DNA from: Actinomycetota bacterium
Lineage (GTDB): Bacteria > Actinomycetota > Coriobacteriia > Anaerosomatales > D1FN1-002
DNA: 6,670 nt
Assembly (NCBI GenBank): GCA_005774595.1
Contig: VAUM01000083.1
Span: 1 to 6,670 of the forward strand
Direction: 5' to 3'
The notes beneath the pieces are model-generated. The model saw only the letters and a program-made list of their open reading frames with translations. It was not told the origin of the DNA and did no database searches. The translations under genes were made by a program, and so were the position numbers. Below, piece by piece: positions 1 to 5,518 of the stretch (positions are counted from its first letter, which is position 1; each line of letters starts with the position of its first letter).

Positions 1-1032
1 GGAGTACAGCGTGTGCTCATTGAGCAGCCCGCCGCTGATGTCGGCGGCCACGATCGTGCCGCTCGTCTCCGCGGCGCCGAAGTACCCGCCCGCGTTCTTG
101 ACCCAGCCGCGCGGGAAGTGGTTCGACGCAACACCATCGGCCGTCGGCGCGACGCCCGCGTACGGGAAGCTGCCCCACGACAGGAAGTTGCCGCAACCCG
201 CGCCCCAGCCCTGACCGCCGTTGTGCTCGTTGTCGAAGTTCGGGTACAGGGCGCCGAGCGCGAGGACGATCGGGATGTACTCGCGGATGACGAAGTCACC
301 GATCTCGGTCATGAAGCTGGTGAACTTCGTGCACTTCGTGGCCATGGCGGAGTCGGCCTTGTAGGTCGTCACGCCACCGGCGACGTAGCACGAGGTCATC
401 GGCATGCGGCCGGCGAACATCGCGCCCGCCTCGAAGGTGAGGCGGCGGATGCGCAGGGCCTTGACGTACTGCTTGATGACCGCGGACCACAGGTCGGCCG
501 AGAAGCCCTCGTCGTCGAGCGGGAGCACGCTGCTCGTCGCGTAGTTCGGGATCGCGAGGCCACCGTTGGTGCCTCCGGCGCTCGCGAGCAACAGCGGGCT
601 GTAGTACGCGTCGTCGAAGTACGGGGTCCACGGCGGGACCGCCGGCCCCTGGACGTAGCTCGGAGCCGCCAGGTGATAGAAGTGCGTGAGGCTCGACATC
701 AGGTACTCGGCGCCGAGCACCATGTTCCTGATGTGGATCGCCTTGGTCGGGATCTCGCCCATGCCCGTCTGGAACTGGTGCGTGCCCGAGTAGCCGATCG
801 CGGCCTCGACGGCCCACGTCGACGCCTGGCCGTGCGGGACCGGGCAGACGCCGCAGATGCGCTGCGTGAACGTGATCGCGTCGTTGGGCTCGCGGCCGAT
901 CAGGAAGTTCTCGAAGCCGCGCCACAGGTTGCCGTGGACTTCGACGTCCGTGATCGCTGCGCCGGCGGTGGTGAGCTTCGCACCGAGGTGACCCTCGATG
1001 CGTGAGATGGGATCGAGCTCATGGACTGCCAT
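1..1032 (-). CDS. [NiFe] hydrogenase large (catalytic) subunit, N-terminal 344 residues; gene runs off the window
   Basis: This is the catalytic subunit of a group 1-type [NiFe] hydrogenase, which carries the Ni-Fe(CN)2CO centre and splits H2. The frame is open from ATG at 1032 to base 1, so only the first 344 residues are present. The family is about 530-600 residues, so the C-terminal DPCxxC motif and the processed tail lie outside. Visible family signatures are DPISRIEGH at residues 8-15 (Glu13) and the N-terminal nickel motif RICGVCPVPHG at 58-68, with Cys60 and Cys63 as nickel ligands. Further matches are FENFLIGREP (40-49) and HFYHLAAP (117-124). There is no signal peptide, as expected for a subunit exported with its Tat-bearing partner. 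AAGGAGGG sits 8 bases before the ATG. The start is 24 bases after the small-subunit stop, so the two genes are co-transcribed. It belongs to the HyaB/HybC/HynA family; the subgroup cannot be set by eye. Confidence 0.96.
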   Translation of the reverse strand, partial: MAVHELDPISRIEGHLGAKLTTAGAAITDVEVHGNLWRGFENFLIGREPNDAITFTQRICGVCPVPHGQASTWAVEAAIGYSGTHQFQTGMGEIPTKAIHIRNMVLGAEYLMSSLTHFYHLAAPSYVQGPAVPPWTPYFDDAYYSPLLLASAGGTNGGLAIPNYATSSVLPLDDEGFSADLWSAVIKQYVKALRIRRLTFEAGAMFAGRMPMTSCYVAGGVTTYKADSAMATKCTKFTSFMTEIGDFVIREYIPIVLALGALYPNFDNEHNGGQGWGAGCGNFLSWGSFPYAGVAPTADGVASNHFPRGWVKNAGGYFGAAETSGTIVAADISGGLLNEHTLYS

Positions 1033-1056
1033 CTAGTCTTCTCCCTCCTTCCCCAT

Positions 1057-2412
1057 CTAGCGGCGGACGACGAACGGCACGAACCGGTCCGGGTAGCCGG
1101 GCTCCGTGCAACCCATGCACGGAGCGCCACCCGCGACGCAGTTGCCGCCCTTCGCGCCCTGGACAGTAGCGATACCGTAGTCCCACGAGGTGTCGTTCTC
1201 GGGCTGCTGACCGTTCCAGCCGTGCACGGTGCACAGCGAGTTGGTCGACGGGCCCTTGCAGCCGATGAGCTGCAGGCAGCCACGCTCGCCCGGCCGGGTC
1301 GCGTACACGCCGTTCAGGAAGTCCTGGTAGCGGGTGCAGGCGGGGCCGTGGAGCGGCACACCGTAGACCGCCTTGAGACGGCGGTTGCCATCGACGGCGG
1401 TCGACTTGATGTTGCCGGCCGAGTCGAGGATGCCGAGCGGCCCGTCCGCGGGAACCGGGGCGCCGGGACCGTTGAAGTAGTCGACGAGGAACGCGACGAC
1501 CGACAGCGTGAACCACCACGGGTTGGTCGGGCAGCCGGGGACGTTGATGACCTTGTCCTTGGCACCGGCGGCGTGGTCGAGGTGGTCGTACGTGCCGCGC
1601 GCCGGGGTCTGGCTCGCCGTGAACTTCGGCGAGACGCAACCCGGGTAGCCGCCGAACGTGGCGCACTGGCCGATGGCCACGACGCCGATGCAGTCACCGC
1701 GGCCGGCGAGCGTCGTGACGACGTCGTCGAAGCTGTGCTCGGCGGACGCGCCGTCGGCGCCGTCCATGCCGATCGAGCACCACGGGAAGCCGTTGCCGGC
1801 CGTGTCGCTCCACGCGCCCGCTTCAGTCTTGTCCTGGGTCGCGCCCTCGACCACGAGCACGAAGGCCTTGGTCGGGTCGTCCCCAGCGGTCATCTGGTCG
1901 AGCAGCCACTGGTACGCGAGGTCGCCGCCCATGCCGTTGACCGTCTCGTGGTACTCGAGCGAGATGAAGTCGACCAGCACGTCCGCGATGTTCGCGATGT
2001 AGGCACCGCGAGTCGCGTTCGCGTCGGTGTCGAAGTCCGAGCCGGTGACGGGCGCGGAGTTGACGACCGTGCGGTGGCCGAACGGGTGGCCGGCGTCGAG
2101 ACCGTTGGTCACGACCTGGGTGCCGTCGCCGTTGCCGCCGACCGCCAGGTCGAGAGCGGCGAGCGTCGAGACGCCGCTGCCGTAGATGGCCTCGCCCTGC
2201 ACGTCCTCGAAGAGGGACAGGAGCGACGTCGAGCAGCCGGTGCACTCCGCGCCGTGTACCCAGACCACGCGGGGCTTCTGGTACCAGAAGAGCGTCCCCG
2301 CCGGGGCGTGGGCGAAGACCTCGGAGATCTTGGCCGCGTCGACCTGGCTGAGCCCCATGGCCGCGGCCAGAGTGCCGAGCCTGGTGACGAACTGTCGCCT
2401 GGTTATCGCCAT
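1057..2412 (-). CDS. [NiFe] hydrogenase small subunit, Tat-exported, with large insertions
   Basis: This is the electron-transfer subunit, 451 residues, which passes electrons from the NiFe site through three Fe-S clusters. A Tat leader starts at residue 4 (TRRQFV, then a hydrophobic stretch to about 22). By comparison with remembered Desulfovibrio gigas numbering, the proximal [4Fe-4S] ligands are Cys57, Cys60 (ECTGC), Cys250 (GQCATFGG) and Cys294 (PGCP). The distal cluster uses His355, Cys359, Cys379 and Cys385, and the medial [3Fe-4S] uses Cys394, Cys432 and Cys435. Gly59 takes the place of the extra cysteine of O2-tolerant enzymes, so a standard O2-sensitive proximal cluster is expected. 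The protein ends just after the medial ligands with no membrane helix. It is much longer than D. gigas (about 264 mature residues) because of several insertions. An in-frame ATG lies upstream at 2436, but I chose 2412 because AAGGAGGT (2422-2429) sits 9 bases before it and it puts the Tat motif at the N-terminus. It belongs to the HyaA/HybO/HynB family. Confidence 0.96.
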   Translation of the reverse strand: MAITRRQFVTRLGTLAAAMGLSQVDAAKISEVFAHAPAGTLFWYQKPRVVWVHGAECTGCSTSLLSLFEDVQGEAIYGSGVSTLAALDLAVGGNGDGTQVVTNGLDAGHPFGHRTVVNSAPVTGSDFDTDANATRGAYIANIADVLVDFISLEYHETVNGMGGDLAYQWLLDQMTAGDDPTKAFVLVVEGATQDKTEAGAWSDTAGNGFPWCSIGMDGADGASAEHSFDDVVTTLAGRGDCIGVVAIGQCATFGGYPGCVSPKFTASQTPARGTYDHLDHAAGAKDKVINVPGCPTNPWWFTLSVVAFLVDYFNGPGAPVPADGPLGILDSAGNIKSTAVDGNRRLKAVYGVPLHGPACTRYQDFLNGVYATRPGERGCLQLIGCKGPSTNSLCTVHGWNGQQPENDTSWDYGIATVQGAKGGNCVAGGAPCMGCTEPGYPDRFVPFVVRR

Positions 2413-2546
2413 GCTTTTCGAACCTCCTTCACGCATTCCGGAGTTACAACCTTTGGCTCCCGCTGCGAGCGGACGTGCGTCACCTCCTCCTCGGGCCCGT
2501 CGCGGGCAACGGGCGGAGGCGTCACGATCGGACGGAAGCGAGGAGT

Positions 2547-2564
2547 GCCCCTACCCCTAGGGGC
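2547..2564. repeat. Hairpin GCCCCTA-CCCC-TAGGGGC in the hydrogenase leader region
   Basis: A perfect 7-bp stem closes a 4-base loop and contains the 10-bp palindrome CCCCTAGGGG. No T-run follows on either strand, so it is not a classical terminator. If transcription starts near the upstream dyad, this would lie in the 5' untranslated leader of the hydrogenase mRNA, about 135 bases before the start codon. It could be a leader hairpin or a protein-binding palindrome. Confidence 0.4.
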
Positions 2565-2632
2565 TCGTGCTCGAACCGTGCGGTCATCGTGCCGGCTCCG
2601 ACCCGGTTATGCCGTGTATGCGCTTGTCATCC

Positions 2633-2649
2633 GGGGCGCACAACGCCCC
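2633..2649. repeat. Inverted repeat GGGGCG-N5-CGCCCC
   Basis: This is a perfect 6-bp inverted repeat with a 5-base spacer (GGGGCGCACAACGCCCC), starting 8 bases from the TGTAAC dyad. It could be a second operator half-pair or a hairpin in the leader. GC-rich dyads arise easily in this composition, so function is uncertain. Confidence 0.35.
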
Positions 2650-2656
2650 ACCCCGT

Positions 2657-2672
2657 TGTAACAGTTGTTACA
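2657..2672. promoter_or_regulatory. Perfect inverted repeat TGTAAC-N4-GTTACA, candidate operator
   Basis: The sequence TGTAACAGTTGTTACA is a perfect 6-bp dyad with a 4-base spacer, set in much more GC-rich DNA about 245 bases before the hydrogenase start codon. Its GTAAC-N4-GTTAC core has the half-site length and spacing of CRP/FNR-superfamily sites. From memory, a motif of this form has been proposed for HcpR-type regulators in clostridia. The regulator is not in the window, so its identity is open. Confidence 0.5.
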
Positions 2673-2766
2673 TGGGTAGGCGTAGCGTAGCGTCACGCGT
2701 GCTCGCGGTCAATGCCGTTCGGCAGTCAGATTCGTTCATCTTCCTGCGCAAACGCCGTTCGTTCCG

Positions 2767-4278
2767 CTAGGACCGCCGCTCGTCCGTCGGGGCGCCCTTC
2801 CTCGTGAAGCGCTCGATGAACTCGTCGCGGTCGACGACGTCGATGTCGAGCACCTTCGCGATGCGCCTCAGTTCGGGATCCTGCGTGCAGAAGACGTGCG
2901 AGCGCTGGGCGATCGCCATCGTGATCGAGGTCGGCTCGTCGAGCTCGAGACGCTCACGCAACGACCTCGCGTCCGACTCGGAGTGGTCGGTCTCGGCTAG
3001 CAGTTCCGACATCTTCACGTCGTCCTCGCGCCGGTCGCGCAGTACCTCGTACACGTACGGCTCGACGATCCAACGGCGGCGACGGTCGGGCATCGTATGC
3101 GCCATCTCGGCGAACAGCATCGTCTCGACGAAGTCCTGCGTCGCGAAGAAGCGGCGGCGGCGGAAGAACGGCAGCAGCAGGATGGGCAGGAACGGCAGGC
3201 AGCACGCGGCCCACTCCCACGCCGTGCGCGGCGTCGGGATGGGCTGAGCCTCGGCGGGCCAGCCCCACACCTGCACGCGCGCGTTGGAGGTGTCCGCGAT
3301 GAACATGTACGCGTTCTTGGCGACGGACACGTCGTTCGGGTAGCTGAACTGGCCCTCGAGCACACCGTGCTCGCCGAAGGACGCGAGCTTCGCGCCGGTG
3401 ACGTTCATGATCGTGCAGTCATGGCTGAGCGTGTCGGCGACCAAGAAGTTCGCCGGGGCGTCCTTCGCCTCGCCCGACAGCCGCGGCAGGAAGTCCATGC
3501 CGCGCGGCAGGCCCTCCATCTCGACCAGCCGCAGATAGTCGCCGGCCAGGTTGTAGACCTTCAGGCGGCGGTTGTTGCTGTCGGCGACCCACACCTCGTC
3601 GCCGTGCACCTTCACGCTGTTCGGGAACATGAACAGCTGCGGGTCGTCGCCGGCCTTGCTCACCTGTCCGCCCGTGCCGATCGAGCGCTTGAACGCACCG
3701 TCCGGCCCGAAGACCAGGAGCCGGTGGCCGACGATCTCGGTGACGTAGAGCGTCCCGTCGTCTGCGAAGTCGAGCGCGATCGGCGCCCACTGGACGCCGC
3801 CGGTCTCGAACTTGGGCAGCTGCTCGGCCGGTAGCTTCGGGTCGAACTCGCGCTTGAACGTGCCGGCGGCGTCGAAGATGCAGATCGCGCGCAGCCGGCG
3901 GTCCGTCACCCAGTACTCGCCGGTCTTGGGGTGCTTGGCGATGTACAGCGGGATGACGAGCTTGCCGTCGCCGAAGGAGCGGACGAGCCGCCCCTCGAGG
4001 GTGTAGACGCCCACCCGACGCTGCCGGCCGTCCGTCACGAACACGCGATTCCCGTCGACGAGCACGCCGAGCGGCCGCTGCATCTTGCCCGAGTCAGGCC
4101 CGCTGAACGAGTAGAGGTACTCCGGGGGCGCGAGTGAGGCCGCCCTGCTGCCGGTGAGATCGAAGTCGAGCGTGATGCGCTTCGTCGCGCGGTAGTTCCA
4201 GTACAGCCCGCCCAGCAGCAGGATCAGGACGACCAGCACCGCTATGACGACCAGCCTCTTGCGCCTGCCCCGGTTCAT
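2767..4278 (-). CDS. Membrane-anchored NHL-repeat beta-propeller protein with C-terminal PIN-like domain
   Basis: This 503-residue protein has a positively charged N-terminus (MNRGRRKR) and a membrane helix at about 9-26. About six NHL-type repeats follow between residues 68 and 341, with cores such as RVFVTDGRQRRVGVY (78-92), EVWVADSNNRRLKVY (228-242) and MFIADTSNARVQVW (325-338), consistent with a six-bladed propeller. A second membrane helix lies at about 354-372, followed by RRRR. The tail (377-493) resembles a PIN domain in its second half, with FCTQDPELRRIA at 463-474 and DIDVVDRDEFIERF at 478-491. The charges place both termini inside and the propeller outside. NHL propellers usually bind proteins or other ligands; PIN domains are usually metal-dependent nucleases, but I see no full acidic active site. 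The ATG lies 16 bases after the TPR gene stop, with only a weak Shine-Dalgarno (AGGCGGG), suggesting co-transcription. The start is chosen because the frame upstream of it lies inside the TPR gene. The substrate is unknown. Confidence 0.85.
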   Translation of the reverse strand: MNRGRRKRLVVIAVLVVLILLLGGLYWNYRATKRITLDFDLTGSRAASLAPPEYLYSFSGPDSGKMQRPLGVLVDGNRVFVTDGRQRRVGVYTLEGRLVRSFGDGKLVIPLYIAKHPKTGEYWVTDRRLRAICIFDAAGTFKREFDPKLPAEQLPKFETGGVQWAPIALDFADDGTLYVTEIVGHRLLVFGPDGAFKRSIGTGGQVSKAGDDPQLFMFPNSVKVHGDEVWVADSNNRRLKVYNLAGDYLRLVEMEGLPRGMDFLPRLSGEAKDAPANFLVADTLSHDCTIMNVTGAKLASFGEHGVLEGQFSYPNDVSVAKNAYMFIADTSNARVQVWGWPAEAQPIPTPRTAWEWAACCLPFLPILLLPFFRRRRFFATQDFVETMLFAEMAHTMPDRRRRWIVEPYVYEVLRDRREDDVKMSELLAETDHSESDARSLRERLELDEPTSITMAIAQRSHVFCTQDPELRRIAKVLDIDVVDRDEFIERFTRKGAPTDERRS

Positions 4279-4294
4279 CCTGCCCGCCTCTTCG

Positions 4295-5377
4295 TCACTT
4301 GGCGCCCAACCGCGCCAGAGCGTCCGTGACCGCCGGGTTCTCCGGCTCGATCTTCGCCGCGTCCTTGTATGCGGCAACGGCGGCGCTGGTGTCGCGCGAC
4401 GCCTCGAGCGCCTGTGCGTACAGCAACGCCCCGTCGAAGCCTTCCGGGTCGAGCAGCGCGGCGAACTGCGACTCCGAGACCGCGGTCTCGACGTCGCCGG
4501 CGTCGAGCGCCTTGCGCGCGGCCGCCATGCGCCGCTCCACCGGGCCGAGCGAGTCCACGGCGTCCGCCGCGATCTGGTTGTCCGGCGCGAGCGCGTACGC
4601 CAGGCCGAAGTGCTCGGCAGCCTTGAGCTCGCTGCCGGCGTCCAGATAGATGTCGCCGAGCTCGTACTGGGCCTGCGCCATACCCGGGTCGAACGCGACC
4701 GCGATCTCGAGTTGCTCGAGCGCCATCTCGTCCCTGCCCATGCCGCGGTATGCGAGCGCCAGCTCGAGGTAGGTGTCAGCGGCGTCCTTGCGGATGCGCA
4801 GCGCCTCCTTGAAGAACGGGACCGCGTCCTCGTAGCGCTTCTGGGTGAGCGCGATCTCGCCGAGGTGGAACAGCGCCAGCTCACGGCGCTCGTCGATGCC
4901 CGTGTACTGCCCGCTGCTCGTGAGGTCCACGACCTTCTGGAAGTAGCCCTCGGCCGTGCCGTACTCGCCCTGCTGCATCGCAAGCCGGCCGAGATCGATG
5001 AGCGCTCCGGTGTGATCGGGGTTGGCCTTCAGCGCTTGGTTGAGCTGCTCCACGGCCTCGTCGAGGATGCCCGCGGCCGCGAGCGCCTCGCCGTACCGTA
5101 CGCGCAGCTCGGCGTCGTTGGGCGTCGCGCGCACCAGGCCGCGCAACTCCTTGAGCGTGCGGCTCGCGGGGGTCGCCTCGCTCTCCGCGCGCCGATCGTT
5201 GATGACCGTGCCGACGAAGACGACCGCCAGCACGGCCAGCAGCACGGCGAGGACATAGACGGCGATCCGCAGCCCGTCATCGAGACGGCTCGGCGCGATA
5301 CCGCCGAGCCGGGACCTGAGGGCCTCGAGCCCTCGCGCTTCCCGCCCGCTCGCGCGGTCTTGCTTGTCTGCGTCCAA
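4295..5377 (-). CDS. Membrane-anchored tetratricopeptide-repeat protein
   Basis: This is a 360-residue TPR protein. A charged N-terminus precedes one membrane helix at about 38-60 (IAVYVLAVLLAVLAVVFVG), and the rest is helical with about seven TPR units. Typical signatures are GILDEAVEQLNQALKANPDH, KRYEDAVPFFKEALRI and GRDEMALEQLEIAVAFDPG. The charge pattern suggests the repeats lie outside the membrane. TPRs bind other proteins, so a scaffold role is likely; no enzyme motif is seen. The frame extends to a GTG at 5425, which would add 16 residues but has no Shine-Dalgarno at useful spacing. I prefer TTG at 5377, which has AAGGGG 6 bases upstream (5384-5389) and a likely promoter at 5440-5469. 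It ends 16 bases before the NHL gene, so the two probably form one unit. Cytochrome c biogenesis TPR proteins (CcmI/CycH type) are an alternative family that I cannot confirm. Confidence 0.85.
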   Translation of the reverse strand: MDADKQDRASGREARGLEALRSRLGGIAPSRLDDGLRIAVYVLAVLLAVLAVVFVGTVINDRRAESEATPASRTLKELRGLVRATPNDAELRVRYGEALAAAGILDEAVEQLNQALKANPDHTGALIDLGRLAMQQGEYGTAEGYFQKVVDLTSSGQYTGIDERRELALFHLGEIALTQKRYEDAVPFFKEALRIRKDAADTYLELALAYRGMGRDEMALEQLEIAVAFDPGMAQAQYELGDIYLDAGSELKAAEHFGLAYALAPDNQIAADAVDSLGPVERRMAAARKALDAGDVETAVSESQFAALLDPEGFDGALLYAQALEASRDTSAAVAAYKDAAKIEPENPAVTDALARLGAK

Positions 5378-5518
5378 CCCTCGCCCCTTCTCACGGCTGT
5401 GCGCGGTCGCAGCGCCGGTGGCCACGCACGGTGCGCCCGACCTTAGCGAACGGTGCGCCGAAGCGTCAACGATGCCCCCTGCGTCTCCACGGATTCCACG
5501 CGGGACACGCGGCGGCCC
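5378..5518. other. Gap between the lipoprotein and TPR genes
   Basis: This 141-base gap holds the candidate promoter at 5440-5469 and the Shine-Dalgarno at 5384-5389. I see no terminator hairpin with a T-run after the lipoprotein gene, so read-through from upstream remains possible. Confidence 0.5.
5440..5469 (-). promoter_or_regulatory. Candidate sigma-70-type promoter for the TPR-NHL unit
   Basis: On the minus strand, TTGACG (5469-5464, five of six consensus bases) is followed after 18 bases by TAAGGT (5445-5440), which fits the TAnnnT form of GC-rich bacterial -10 boxes. Transcription would start near 5433. That leaves a leader of about 55 bases before the TTG start at 5377, but only about 8 before the GTG at 5425. 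The position, in the gap between two genes, supports it; no experiment does. Confidence 0.5.

Larger units (their letters stand above)
2413..2766. other. Intergenic control region upstream of the hydrogenase operon
   Basis: This 354-base region separates the NHL gene stop from the hydrogenase start. It has no convincing long gene. It holds the small-subunit Shine-Dalgarno site, three inverted repeats (2547-2564, 2633-2649, 2657-2672), a short CGTAG tandem at 2681-2693, and one isolated GTTACA half-site at 2443-2448. I saw no hairpin followed by a T-run that would end the upstream transcript. A strong sigma-70 promoter is not obvious. The best minus-strand pair, TTGTGC (2643-2638) and CATACA (2620-2615) with a 17-base spacer, matches consensus at only three positions in each box. 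A 26-codon frame starting at GTG 2483 runs into the hydrogenase start and is discussed as a finding. Confidence 0.6.

Noticed and set aside
13..1005. Long plus-strand open frame opposite the hydrogenase large subunit
   Set aside because: Its translation is Arg/Ala/Val-rich with no domain signature, and the opposite strand encodes clear hydrogenase motifs. It is a GC-rich shadow frame.
2495..2507. GCCCG-TCG-CGGGC inverted repeat in the intergenic region
   Set aside because: A 5-bp GC-only dyad is expected by chance at this composition.
2602..2630. Minus-strand ATGACA (2630-2625) as a -35 box for the hydrogenase
   Set aside because: It matches TTGACA at five of six positions, but the bases 17 downstream (ACCGGG) are not a -10 box, and the nearest candidate is only 14 bases away.
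1021..2661. 546-codon plus-strand open frame opposite the small subunit
   Set aside because: Low-complexity Arg/Val/Ala/Asp composition, typical of an antisense frame in GC-rich DNA; the minus strand has all Fe-S ligands in frame.
2681..2693. CGTAG tandem (two copies plus CGT)
   Set aside because: Too short to distinguish from chance; no array or origin-like pattern around it.
2714..2723. GCCGTTCGGC palindrome after the NHL gene as a terminator
   Set aside because: Short stem with a 2-base loop and no T-run on the minus strand; not enough for a terminator call.
4279..4983. Upstream extension of the NHL frame to 738 codons
   Set aside because: The added part is Arg/Ser/Thr-rich and lies in another frame of the TPR gene; the charged start plus membrane helix at 4278 is the real N-terminus.
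4244..5446. 400-codon plus-strand open frame opposite the TPR gene
   Set aside because: Antisense shadow with Arg/Leu/Val-rich composition and no start signal; the TPR periodicity on the minus strand is unambiguous.
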